From: CAVZTX01 sp963778375
GTDB taxonomy: Bacteria > Chloroflexota > Ktedonobacteria > Ktedonobacterales > Ktedonobacteraceae
Reading direction: 5' to 3'
Assembly (NCBI GenBank): GCA_963778375.1
Contig: CAVZTX010000029.1
Location: 45,429-109,428, forward strand
DNA length: 64,000 nt
Shown here: positions 9,377 through 18,422 of the stretch, piece by piece
Numbering within the stretch: the stretch's first letter is position 1
How the letters are laid out: each line of letters opens with the position of its first letter
Program-made: the position numbers and the translations under genes
The notes under the pieces: generated by a model
Seen by the model: the letters and a program-made list of their open reading frames with translations, nothing else
Database searches by the model: none
What the model was told of the DNA's origin: nothing

Positions 9377-10726
9377 TTAACTTACCCGTTTGTAGGCGCG
9401 ATTAGCCCAGCAGAGGTAATCTTCTTGCTTGCTCGGTCCTTTTTGAAAGGTGAGTCCAAGAGGCTGTAGACCCGGACTCAACGTGACAGAAAATCGCGTT
9501 TCGTCTCTTCTCACTACGGGAAACGGTTGTCCTTCATCTCCAAATTGTATCATCAACTTGTCTTCTTTACTGAACAATGTAATGTCATTTGCTTCTGTCG
9601 CATGAATATCAGGAGAAGCATAACACCCGATGAAAGTCGCTCGTTCTTTCTCTGTTAGGGGAAGTTCCGAAGATAATGGAGTAGGAGATATGCTTCTGGG
9701 AGAAAGCACCTGTTCAATCGCTGTTTCGAGGGTCTTCTTCAAGAGGACATTGGCTTGATTGGCCAATTCAATCACGGCAAAACGTTGTTCTGGGAACATC
9801 TGGAGGTAACTACAAAATCCTCTTCTTCCTCCACTATGATCGAGCGAGCGCATGCCATGGTATTCCCCAACATATAGACCATATCCATAATATCGACTTT
9901 CGACTTCATCCAGTGGCTTTGCATGCGGTTGAGAAAGTGCGGAAATCACCTCGGGATAGAGTACCTGTTCTCCATCAATCCTACCGTCATTCATAAAGGC
10001 AATACAGAAACGTGCAAGCTCAATCACGTTTGAAAAGAGGAAACCGGCAGGCCAACGCGTGGCATTATCATCATAAGGTCGTACCACACTCCAGATTTGA
10101 GACTCATTCGCGATATGGCCTTGGGAGAAGGGATAAGTCATTGCCATGCTTGAAGAAAAGGTACTGCGTTCCATCTTCAATGGTTTGAGTACACGCTCCG
10201 CTACAACCTGGGCATACGATTTCTTGCCTAATGCTTCGATGACGACTCCGGCAACTGCATAGCCAAGTCCCGAATAAGAAAATATGTTCCCTGGCTCGGT
10301 AAAAAAATACCTGTGATCGTAGCCACGCACAGCCTCTCCTAGCGCACTTTCATCATGAGGACCATAATCACTATCATCGTCTTTCAAACTGGCTGTGTGG
10401 CAGAGTAATTGGTGGGTCGTCAGCGATGCAAGTTGTAGAGGGAGGTCAGGCACAAAATCACCAATTGGGTCATGAACGTTGAGATGCTGTTCCCGCATCA
10501 GGCTTATCAATGTGTAGGCAGTAATCATCTTTGTCAACGAACCGATGCGGAAAAGCATATCGAGAGTAACAGGAGCGCCAGTTTCGCTATTTGCCATACC
10601 AAAGCCTTTAGCGAAGATTAGTTCATCTTCATAAACAACCGCTATCGCAGCTCCCGGTGCCTTCACAGATTGGAGTTCTTGATCTGCTACTTGCTCTAGC
10701 GTTTTGACTTTCTCTCTGACATCCAT
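9377..10726 (-). CDS. Serine hydrolase, class C beta-lactamase/esterase family
   Basis: About 449 residues from the ATG at 10726 (or 457 from 10750, overlapping the previous gene). The beta-lactamase-like catalytic set is RIGSLTKM (SxxK nucleophile), FSYSGLGY (Tyr of YxN, with Gly at the Asn position) and DHSGGRRGF in place of KTG. A C-terminal lipocalin-like extension (about 360-449) resembles those of bacterial penicillin-binding-protein-like esterases/peptidases. No signal peptide is visible from this start, so it may be cytosolic. It follows the TMEM175-like gene by 4 nt, suggesting translational coupling. Confidence 0.85.
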   Translation of the reverse strand: MDVREKVKTLEQVADQELQSVKAPGAAIAVVYEDELIFAKGFGMANSETGAPVTLDMLFRIGSLTKMITAYTLISLMREQHLNVHDPIGDFVPDLPLQLASLTTHQLLCHTASLKDDDSDYGPHDESALGEAVRGYDHRYFFTEPGNIFSYSGLGYAVAGVVIEALGKKSYAQVVAERVLKPLKMERSTFSSSMAMTYPFSQGHIANESQIWSVVRPYDDNATRWPAGFLFSNVIELARFCIAFMNDGRIDGEQVLYPEVISALSQPHAKPLDEVESRYYGYGLYVGEYHGMRSLDHSGGRRGFCSYLQMFPEQRFAVIELANQANVLLKKTLETAIEQVLSPRSISPTPLSSELPLTEKERATFIGCYASPDIHATEANDITLFSKEDKLMIQFGDEGQPFPVVRRDETRFSVTLSPGLQPLGLTFQKGPSKQEDYLCWANRAYKRVS

Positions 10727-10730
10727 TATT

Positions 10731-11387
10731 TCAAATAGACCTTTTCTCATTGTTCGTGCTGAAATGGCGTGGCACGCGAGGTGGCAAAGCAAAAAATAAA
10801 GCAAGTATGAGGTTACAGATAATGCTGGCTGGCGTATTGATCCAGGCCAATCCAAAGGCAATGAGGTAGATAAGCGGACCAAATAAATACTGCCCGCTAA
10901 TAGCCGCAACGGCGCGTGTATCTACGTCTTTACCTAAGAGTCGATTGTGGTAACTGGCATAGCGCCAGAGGAGATTAAAGCAGATGGCGAGGATTACACT
11001 CGTTCCGCTGTATATAGCTGCGGCAACGTGCTGATGCGGATCAGCAGCATACTGTTGCGCAACTAAAGCAGTGGGAAAGGGAATAAAGACGATCACTAGC
11101 AAGAGTAGGAGGTTGAGCAAAAACAGGACAGTGTTCGTGCGCTTGATATAGTTAAAAAGCCTGTGATGATTGATCCACATGATGCCGATTGTGGCAAAGC
11201 TGGCTACAAAGGCAAGCAGCGTCGACCATTGATTTAGTAATGCAGACCAGAAATGGTGATCGTCCAGAGCATTATCTGGAGGCAACTTGAGATTTAAAAC
11301 GAGCAGCGTAATTGCGACGGCGAGTACTCCATCACTAAAGGCTTCCAGGCGTCCAGTTTCTTTTTCTTCCATACGTTTGTTCTCCAT
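10731..11387 (-). CDS. TMEM175-family (DUF1211) potassium channel-like protein
   Basis: 218 residues (or 213 from the ATG at 11372, which has the better-spaced GGAG). The diagnostic RLEAFSDGVLAVAITLLVLN with its FSD motif opens transmembrane helix 1; about five more hydrophobic segments follow, among them WSTLLAFVASFATIGIMWI and FLLNLLLLLVIVFIPFPTAL. Bacterial TMEM175 homologues form tetrameric K+-permeable channels. It is followed immediately by the serine hydrolase gene. Confidence 0.88.
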   Translation of the reverse strand: MENKRMEEKETGRLEAFSDGVLAVAITLLVLNLKLPPDNALDDHHFWSALLNQWSTLLAFVASFATIGIMWINHHRLFNYIKRTNTVLFLLNLLLLLVIVFIPFPTALVAQQYAADPHQHVAAAIYSGTSVILAICFNLLWRYASYHNRLLGKDVDTRAVAAISGQYLFGPLIYLIAFGLAWINTPASIICNLILALFFALPPRVPRHFSTNNEKRSI

Positions 11388-11482
11388 TCCTCATACTGTA
11401 CAGGTATTAGTGTACACACTAGATGAGGAGATGACAACGTTAGTATGGACAGGACGCACCTGTAGAGATATGCAGGTACTTC

Positions 11483-12715
11483 CTAAACCTGCTCATTCGC
11501 AATAACTACCTCCTCCTGTTCATCTTGTTTACTGTGTAAAACAGGCCCCGAAACAAGGCCTCTTGATTCAGAAATGCGCACCAGTATACCGCCTATCAGA
11601 ACACATAGGCCATAAGAGGCACCTATGGCGAAGAGGGGCAGGCGGAAGTTGATCGCATAGAGCAGGCTGAAGCCGTTTGCGGCAGCAAAACCGCCGATGA
11701 GCCCAGCTGCGGTATACATGCCCTGTATTCTGGCTCTTGCGTCGATGGGTGAGGAACTGGCAACGTGCGCATCAACGGCTGGTTGTATGAAGGAATAGAT
11801 GGCACCATGAAGGATGAAAAATCCGATAATGACAATGGCTGCGTTCGCCAAGCCATAGATAATAAAAAGTGGTACCTGAGCCAGGCCGAAGATCAGAATC
11901 AGCATTGAGCGGCGTTTGCGATCGGCAATACGTCCACCGATTGGGGCCATGATGATGTTAGGGATGGCCCAGGCTACGTAAGAGAAGCCAATTACAGCTA
12001 CCGATGCACCCAAGTGGTCATGCATCCAGAGTGGCATCAGGGCAATGTCGAAGCCGATATAGAGATAGTCGCCAAATGCCAGGATATATGCTCCCACAAG
12101 GGGAAGGGTGAATAGCCTTCGCAGCGGTATAGCCTTGATAGGCTCTTCATTCGTTCGGTTGCTTCGGCCTTTCACGCGTATCATTGTAATGACAAGGACC
12201 ATGCCGAGCAGACGGAAAAGCACGGCTCCGATGAATGCACTGGCATAACCGGTCGTAGCTAATAACCCGCCAATCGCAGGACCTAACAGGAAACCGGTGT
12301 TGAAGAATGCGCTGAAAATGCCATATGCCTCACCCCGTCTTTCTACCGGTACGCTATCTGCAATTAAGGCACGGGCCGATGGCACGACTGCCGCGCCTGC
12401 TATGCCTTCCGCGAAACGTAAGACCACAAATAGGATTGGATCGGTAATGAACAAATAGGTCAGCGAAAGCCCTGCCTGTACGAAGAGGCTGACCATCATG
12501 ATCGGTTTGCGTCCCCAACGGTCGGCCAGCCAACCACTTGGATATTGGAACATGAAGTTGGAGACGAGGTAGGCTGATGCCATAGCGCCAATGATAGCTA
12601 GCGATGCACCACGCGATTCGGCATATAGTATCCGCACAGGGACGACCATGCCAATACCTGTATAGGCGGCGCATACAGCTATAGAGACTGCTAGTAGTGA
12701 TCGATTTCGCAGCAT
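11483..12715 (-). CDS. MFS transporter (multidrug-efflux-like)
   Basis: 410 residues from the ATG at 12715, which has GGGAGG 4 nt upstream; the frame runs back to 12832 without further support. About twelve hydrophobic segments are visible. The MFS signature loop between helices 2 and 3 reads GWLADRWGRKP and its repeat in the second half reads GGRIADRKRR. Family members of this shape export drugs or small metabolites with proton antiport. It is divergent from the M16 gene across about 160 bp. Confidence 0.88.
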   Translation of the reverse strand: MLRNRSLLAVSIAVCAAYTGIGMVVPVRILYAESRGASLAIIGAMASAYLVSNFMFQYPSGWLADRWGRKPIMMVSLFVQAGLSLTYLFITDPILFVVLRFAEGIAGAAVVPSARALIADSVPVERRGEAYGIFSAFFNTGFLLGPAIGGLLATTGYASAFIGAVLFRLLGMVLVITMIRVKGRSNRTNEEPIKAIPLRRLFTLPLVGAYILAFGDYLYIGFDIALMPLWMHDHLGASVAVIGFSYVAWAIPNIIMAPIGGRIADRKRRSMLILIFGLAQVPLFIIYGLANAAIVIIGFFILHGAIYSFIQPAVDAHVASSSPIDARARIQGMYTAAGLIGGFAAANGFSLLYAINFRLPLFAIGASYGLCVLIGGILVRISESRGLVSGPVLHSKQDEQEEVVIANEQV

Positions 12716-12874
12716 CAAACCTCCCAAAAACAAAAAAGCCTTGTAGCAACAGAACAATACGTTGATTATATTCTCCTTTGCCTGATCAGCGCAAGGTAAG
12801 TTTTGTTGTGATATACTGACCATGTTTCCCAATTACACATCCATGCCTGTTCAGAAAGGAACATTACCAATACA

Positions 12875-14161
12875 ATGAGCGATCAGCAAGTAATAGAAAA
12901 TTTGCCACCCAATTATTTCTATCATCGAATGCCCAATGGTATCGAGATGGTTGGTCAATACATGCCAAGCCTCAGTTCGATCACTTTTGGTTTTCAATTG
13001 AATGCAGCCGTAATCAACGAGCCAGAGGACAAACTGGGCCTCTCGCACCTCTTTGAATATATGCTCTTCCAGGGCACAAAGCAGAAGGATGCGCGTGCCT
13101 TGAATGAGGCATTTGAGTCTCTGGGTGCACGCAAAGGTGCCAGTACAGGGTTGGAGACTGCGCAAGTCTGGGCTCAAATCGTGAACACCAAGTTTGACGC
13201 GACGCTTCAATTAATCAATGAACTCCTGCTGACATCCACCTTCCCGAAGGATGAACTGGAGCAGATGCGCAACATCATTCTACAGGAGATTCGCCGTCGA
13301 GATGATGAGCCAATGAGCCGTATCTTTGACCTTGTACGCGCCGACTTCTATCGCGGTACCTCTCTTGGACGACAGGTACTTGGCACGCCTGAGAGTGTGA
13401 ACGGTCTGCAACAGCAGGATTTACGAGACTTCTGGAAGGCACGCTATCAGCCCAATAACACACTATTCTCGATAGCAGGAAAGTTCGACTGGGATCACGT
13501 CGTTGAGCAAATGGAGGCGTTGTTTGCCAATTGGAGCGGAACCGCTGCCCCTTCGCCGGAACAAGTACCTCATCCCACCAGTAGTGTCTCACTGGAGCAT
13601 CAAGAGGGCAAGCAAGAGCACCTCGGCCTAATGTTCCCATTCCCCAATTATACCGATCCCGATTACTATGCCGCGATGCTAATAAGCGAGGTCTTGGGCG
13701 GAAATATGGCCTCGCGCCTGTTTGTTGAGGTGCGCGAGAAGCGCGGCCTCGTCTACGGTATCTCTGCCGGACTTGCAAGTAATAAGCATATTGGTGCGAT
13801 GCGCATCTATGCAGGCACAACACCAGTGCAAGGTCGCGAATGCTTGCAGGTTATCGTGAATGAACTACGCAAGTTAGAGCAGGAAGGTATTACTGAAGAT
13901 GAAATGGCTCGCGCCAAGGTACAGTTGAAGAGTGAAAATGTGATGCGCAGCGAAGGTTCCGGTGCACGCATGGGTGCGCTCGCTCGCTCCTGGTGGTATG
14001 AACGCAAGCTACGCACCATTCAAGAGGTCAAAGAGGCTATCGATGCCGTCACGCAGGAGCAGGTGATGGATGTCCTGCATCGTTTCTCTCCGCTCGATCC
14101 CTTGACGGTGGGCGCTATTGGTCCACTTGAGCGGGATGAGTTGGTTGGGGATACCCTATAA
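12875..14161 (+). CDS. M16 peptidase homologue with degenerate zinc site (HxxEY)
   Basis: 428 residues with two M16 half-domains, as in M16B peptidases and mitochondrial processing peptidase subunits. The inverted zinc motif reads LSHLFEYMLFQGT: the first His and the catalytic Glu remain, but the second zinc His is replaced by Tyr (TAT). The distal Glu ligand (ILQEIRRR) is present. The C-terminal half keeps EVREKRGLVYGISAG with the Arg/Tyr pair used for substrate binding. It may be a non-catalytic partner or an enzyme with altered metal binding. No second M16 gene is adjacent. Confidence 0.85.
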   Translation: MSDQQVIENLPPNYFYHRMPNGIEMVGQYMPSLSSITFGFQLNAAVINEPEDKLGLSHLFEYMLFQGTKQKDARALNEAFESLGARKGASTGLETAQVWAQIVNTKFDATLQLINELLLTSTFPKDELEQMRNIILQEIRRRDDEPMSRIFDLVRADFYRGTSLGRQVLGTPESVNGLQQQDLRDFWKARYQPNNTLFSIAGKFDWDHVVEQMEALFANWSGTAAPSPEQVPHPTSSVSLEHQEGKQEHLGLMFPFPNYTDPDYYAAMLISEVLGGNMASRLFVEVREKRGLVYGISAGLASNKHIGAMRIYAGTTPVQGRECLQVIVNELRKLEQEGITEDEMARAKVQLKSENVMRSEGSGARMGALARSWWYERKLRTIQEVKEAIDAVTQEQVMDVLHRFSPLDPLTVGAIGPLERDELVGDTL

Positions 14162-14258
14162 GCACACATAGCTGAGGTCATAGAAGAAGCCTGTCGAACG
14201 GAGAGCAAAGTCCCACCCACCTTTTTCCATTCAAACAACCTTGCTCATTGAAGTAACA

Positions 14259-15322
14259 TCATTTTATCGGCACCACCCATTCTGCCATCCATTGTCTGGC
14301 ACGATGATCACGCACACGAATAACCGCTTGGTGACGATAGACCTGTATAGCAAAGGATGCTAGCACGTCGGAGTCATCAGGACGATATTCCAACGTCAAG
14401 CGGTCGGCGCTTAAGCGGGGGCCACGCCACCTACCTGTATACCAGGGCGACATCAGATTGACATGGGTCACAGGGTGATCTCCTAGCATCTCTGTAAGCA
14501 CCAGGTTGGGCGATCCCCAGCCTGAATGGGTATGACCGCTAATATAGAGCACTGCGTTACGATGATCGCCAGAATAGTACGCACCTCCTGTGAGTTCTCA
14601 ACGTAGAAGAAAGGGTCTTGCGAATCGTCGTCAAGGTTGCGTGCGGGGTCGCGATCCAGCACAGTATCACGCAGGGGACAGTGTGCAAAGATTATCGCAA
14701 TCCGCTTACTGTGCTGCTCTAGCATGCTCTCTAAAAATAAGAGTGCCTCCGCTGAAAAAATTACGTCTGGATTTTCTCGCTGCGCACCTGGTAAATAGGG
14801 GTCTGGCTGATCGAGCATAATGCAAACCACATCTTGGCCTGCTGTCCACGTATATCGTACAGGCTTACCCCAGGCAGCACAATACTCAGCCGCGGTAGGC
14901 CTGGCCTCCTCCTGAGATGTAGTGGCACCCCTTGCGGGTGCCAGGCTACCTGCTGTCAGGCTGCTTGATACCAGCTTGCGTTCGGGATGAAACTCGTGGT
15001 TGCCAATGCCAGGATAAAACGGCACGTTGCCAAATTGAGCCGCAAGATCCATTTTTGCGAGTTGGTAGTTCTGTGGTACCCCTGTGTCTACAACATCGCC
15101 CGGAGAGACGCAAAAAGAGGGAAAACCTTCAGCTTGCCAAAGCGTACGCAAATCCTCGAACATAGGAGCCAGGCGCTGTGAGTGCATGGCTTTCCACTGC
15201 TCGTGAGCGCGATAGTGCAGGTCGCCTATGGCCCAGAAGTAGAGTAGTTCGTGGTTAGCAATGTTGGAATGCAATTTCTCGTGCTCTTTAGATGATGAAA
15301 TATCGCTCATGATTGTTTTCAT
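14259..15322 (-). pseudogene. Calcineurin-like metallophosphoesterase, frameshifted
   Basis: The first part (start 15322) holds metal motifs AIGDLHYRAHE (GDxH), SPGDVVDTG (GDxxD), GIGNHEF (GNHE) and FAHCPL. The final metal motif LYISGHTHSGWG (GHTH) is in the -1 frame, entered near 14568-14575 where the first frame runs into unrelated residues. The second piece continues to a stop at 14259-14261 and ends in a beta-rich tail. A single missing base would join them. If the shift is real, the product lacks the last metal-binding motif and is inactive. The substrate of the family (nucleotides, phosphoproteins or phospholipids) cannot be told. Confidence 0.8.
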
Positions 15323-15370
15323 AACTCCTTAGATACGTATAGGTTCTATTGTAACGTATTGCGATTAAGG

Positions 15371-15414
15371 AGAGGTAAAGTACCTCTTGTAGGCATACCC
15401 TGATCTGGTATAAT
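15371..15414 (+). promoter_or_regulatory. glnA promoter with overlapping inverted repeat
   Basis: TTGTAG at 15387-15392 and TATAAT at 15409-15414 are separated by 16 nt, about 45 nt before the glutamine synthetase start. A 7-bp inverted repeat, AGAGGTA-aag-TACCTCT (15371-15387), abuts the -35 box and is placed like an activator or repressor site. Confidence 0.55.
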
Positions 15415-15459
15415 GGGGGTCACCTCTCAAATATTAGCACTGAGCGAGGGATGACAATT

Positions 15460-16875
15460 ATGGCAGAGCAACAGGATGCGTCAGCACAGGCAGCATTTGA
15501 ACGTGTGATGGCAACCATTGAGGCCGACGGTGTGCGTTTCATCAACCTGGAATTTACAGATGTCGTGGGGATGGCAAAATGTGTCACTATTCCCGTTGAG
15601 CAGTTTCCAGATTGCGTTAGGCATGGTAAGTGGGTTGATGGTTCCGCGTTGGAGGGATTCGCCCGTATCGCTGAGAGCGATATGTATCTCTTTCCTAACC
15701 TAAATACATTTGCGGTCCTTCCAGGAAAAGTACGCCCGCAGGCAACGATCCATCCCCTACGTCTGAGTGTGACCGACTCTATAACTGATGAGGACGTAGT
15801 TGCTCGTGTGATCTGCGATGTACGCACACCTCATGGTGAACGCTTTGATGGTGATCCACGTGCCACATTGCTGCGTGCATTGGATGTAGCGCATACAATG
15901 GGCTACAATTTCATGGCCGCTCCCGAATTAGAATTTTTCCTGTTGCACCTTGAAAACAAAACACCGACGCCCTTACCACATGATCGTGGTGGCTATTTCG
16001 ACCTTTCGACTGATCTCGCAGCCGCATTACGTCGGCAGATGGTACAGGCCCTCCAACAGATGGACATTCGTATCGAGGCCAGCCATCACGAGGTTGCAGA
16101 AGGTCAGCACGAACTGGATTTCGAGACGAATGATGCTCTGTGTATTGCTGATGGACTCATGACGGCCAAATACGTTCTTAAAGCGATTGCGGCGCAGCAC
16201 GACCTGTATGCCACTTTTCTTCCTAAACCATTCTATGGAGTGAATGGTTCTGGAATGCATACCCATCAGCAGTTAATCCATCGTGCAACGGGTCAAAATG
16301 CCTTTGTTGATGAGCGAGGCGAGTACGGGCTTTCGGATACCGGGCGTTATTACATTGCCGGACAACTGGCGCACGCGCGTGGTATGTGCGCGATCCTCTC
16401 TCCCCTGGTCAACTCGTATAAGCGTCTGGTGCCGGGCTACGAGGCCCCGGTCTTTATCAATTGGGGACGTGTCAACCGCGAAGCGCTTATTCGTATCCCC
16501 CGTCCCAATGCCGGTCAGCAAATGTCGGCCCGCATTGAACTACGCTCCTGTGATCCCAGTTGTAATCCCTACCTTGCCCTTGCAGTAATGTTGCGGGCAG
16601 GCCTAGACGGCATCCAGCGTAAGTTGCCCTTGCCGCCAGCTATGGACGAGAGCCTGTTTCTGCGCGACGAGGGTGAGTACCAGCGCCATCGTTCTCTGCT
16701 GCTTCCCGCGACGCTTGGCGAAGCGCTTGATGGACTGCGGGAGGATGCCTTGATACGCGAGACACTTGGCGACTCTATCTATGAAGGCTTCATTGAGGCA
16801 AAAAGCATCGAGTGGTTAGAGTACCGCAAGCAAGTACATTCGTGGGAACTGGATCGTTACCTACCTGTGTTCTAG
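15460..16875 (+). CDS. glnA: Glutamine synthetase type I
   Basis: 471 residues. ATG 15460 is preferred over 15451 because GAGGG lies 9 nt before it. GS-I features are VRFINLEFTDVVGMAK at the N-terminus, the metal-binding MAAPELEFFLL, VNGSGMHTHQQL and PGYEAPVFINWGRVNREALI in the catalytic region, and RIELRSCDPSCNPYLALA in the C-terminal half. The length fits the shorter GS-I-alpha class, and the usual adenylylation-site tyrosine context is not obvious. It makes glutamine from glutamate, ammonia and ATP; some relatives act on polyamines instead. It is a single gene with its own promoter. Confidence 0.88.
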   Translation: MAEQQDASAQAAFERVMATIEADGVRFINLEFTDVVGMAKCVTIPVEQFPDCVRHGKWVDGSALEGFARIAESDMYLFPNLNTFAVLPGKVRPQATIHPLRLSVTDSITDEDVVARVICDVRTPHGERFDGDPRATLLRALDVAHTMGYNFMAAPELEFFLLHLENKTPTPLPHDRGGYFDLSTDLAAALRRQMVQALQQMDIRIEASHHEVAEGQHELDFETNDALCIADGLMTAKYVLKAIAAQHDLYATFLPKPFYGVNGSGMHTHQQLIHRATGQNAFVDERGEYGLSDTGRYYIAGQLAHARGMCAILSPLVNSYKRLVPGYEAPVFINWGRVNREALIRIPRPNAGQQMSARIELRSCDPSCNPYLALAVMLRAGLDGIQRKLPLPPAMDESLFLRDEGEYQRHRSLLLPATLGEALDGLREDALIRETLGDSIYEGFIEAKSIEWLEYRKQVHSWELDRYLPVF

Positions 16876-16891
16876 CCAGAAAGGCTCGTTC

Positions 16892-17998
16892 CTACAAACG
16901 TGACCTTAATGTTTCCCTATATACCCGCTCATATGCATCGATCATCTCATCAAGCGCGAAGTGAGCTTCAACATGAGCGCGGCAGTGAGCGCGTGGAATA
17001 TCAATCAGATCATCAACTAGCGCTGCTGCATGTGCCCGTTCACCCTCCTCGACCAGAAAACCCGTTTCACCATGACGAATGATCTCTTCCGCTGCGCCAC
17101 GACGAAAGGCGATCACGGGCGTACCGGTCGCCATAGCCTCGACAGCGGTCAAACCAAATGGTTCTTCCCATTCGATAGGGAAAAGCAGACCAAGCGATTG
17201 ACCCATGATCTTCCATAGAGCCAGCCGTTCCAACTGTCCAAGATAGGTCACGCGCTCACCAGCTTGTTGTAAGCGTGGTGCAATGTGCTCGGCATAGTAG
17301 CGACGGTCATAGATACCGCCCGCGATCAGCAAACGATATCCTGCTCGTTCGGCGATCTCGATGGCCGCCTCGACGCCCTTCTCAGGTGCAATGCGGCCCG
17401 CAAAGAGCAGCGGTGCCTCTCTCGAGGGCTTAGGTGAAAAAGGAATAGCATCCAGGTCAAGCCCATTATAAATAATGGAATCGATAGGCGTGTACTTCTC
17501 ATACGTGCGAGCACACGCATGTGATACGGTAATCAGTGTCACAGGATGACCTTGTTGGTGGAGTACGTTGAGAGCGGTATTGATTTCTGGCGAAACCGCC
17601 GGAAGATGCAGAGTGTGAAGCACCGGGATATCGTTGATGAGCGTGCTACAGGCAAAGGCTGGCCAGTCAAAGGCATGTGCATGGATCAAATCAAACTCCC
17701 CGCTGCGCCGCTGTAACTGGAGAAACAGGTCGAGGAAGAGATTTGCCTGGGTAAAGAAACTTGTATCGGCGGCGCGCTCCTGCATTGCTTCTGAAAAGTT
17801 GGCAGGCTGCACTTCATCCGGCACCGTTACCGGCTCGATATCAATACCTGGCACCAAAGAATCGTCGCGGGCAAAGAGCGTCACACGATGTCCACGTTTC
17901 ATCAATCCCTGTGCAAGATCGGCCAGGAGCGCCTGCGCTCCGCCCAGGTAAGGCTGGGCAATTGCGGAGACAAGTGGAGCAACAAGCGCGATTCTCAT
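16892..17998 (-). CDS. GT4 glycosyltransferase, third gene of a pterin-type operon
   Basis: 368 residues with GT-B fold. The N-terminal glycine-rich motif LGGAQALLADLAQGLMKRGH, IHAHAFDWPAF, the donor-site segment LLFAGRIAPEKGVEAAIEIA and the retaining GT4 signature EEPFGLTAVEAMATGTPVIA are all present. The ATG overlaps the PTPS stop codon by 4 bp (ATGA), indicating translational coupling. In cyanobacteria and green sulfur bacteria glycosyltransferases add sugars to tetrahydrobiopterin, so a pterin acceptor is a reasonable inference here; a lipid or other small-molecule acceptor is the alternative. Confidence 0.88.
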   Translation of the reverse strand: MRIALVAPLVSAIAQPYLGGAQALLADLAQGLMKRGHRVTLFARDDSLVPGIDIEPVTVPDEVQPANFSEAMQERAADTSFFTQANLFLDLFLQLQRRSGEFDLIHAHAFDWPAFACSTLINDIPVLHTLHLPAVSPEINTALNVLHQQGHPVTLITVSHACARTYEKYTPIDSIIYNGLDLDAIPFSPKPSREAPLLFAGRIAPEKGVEAAIEIAERAGYRLLIAGGIYDRRYYAEHIAPRLQQAGERVTYLGQLERLALWKIMGQSLGLLFPIEWEEPFGLTAVEAMATGTPVIAFRRGAAEEIIRHGETGFLVEEGERAHAAALVDDLIDIPRAHCRAHVEAHFALDEMIDAYERVYRETLRSRL

Positions 17999-18405
17999 AA
18001 TTCGCCTCGGTAGCTAGCGATATTGTTCTCGGTTTCATAAAGCTTCACTTCATACAACAAACCTTCAGGAAGTCCCCGTTGCAGGCGTTCCCAGAACTTG
18101 ATAGCCAGTACCTCTGTAGTGGGAATGTACCCCTCCAGCCAGGGTACATCATAGTTCAGGTGCTTGTGATCAACCCAGTTAACTACTTGTTCCTGAATGG
18201 CCTGCTTCAATTCTGTCAAATTGAGGACCATACCTGTTCGGGGATTCGGTGTACCTTTCACAGTCACTTCCAGTATGTAATTGTGACCATGCCCGTTACG
18301 GTTAGCGCACTTCTCATAGAGCGCCAGATTTTCTTCTTCGCTGAGGTACTCGCTCCATAAGCGGTGCGATGCGCTAAAACTTGTCCGTCGTGTCAGGTAA
18401 ACCAT
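17995..18405 (-). CDS. 6-pyruvoyltetrahydropterin synthase (PTPS), biopterin type
   Basis: 136 residues from the ATG at 18405 (GAGGGA 7 nt upstream). Zinc ligands are FSASHRL and the two His of GHGHNY. The catalytic Cys is in KCANRNGHGH, a C-x5-HGH spacing as in animal PTPS rather than the C-x3-HGH of QueD. VDHKHLNYDV and ETENNIASYRGE also match animal-type PTPS. It would convert dihydroneopterin triphosphate to 6-pyruvoyltetrahydropterin. It lies 17 nt after the SDR gene and overlaps the GT4 gene. A queuosine-pathway role is less likely because no queC/queE/queF neighbours exist here. Confidence 0.85.
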   Translation of the reverse strand: MVYLTRRTSFSASHRLWSEYLSEEENLALYEKCANRNGHGHNYILEVTVKGTPNPRTGMVLNLTELKQAIQEQVVNWVDHKHLNYDVPWLEGYIPTTEVLAIKFWERLQRGLPEGLLYEVKLYETENNIASYRGEL

Positions 18406-18422
18406 GATAATATCCCTCATGC

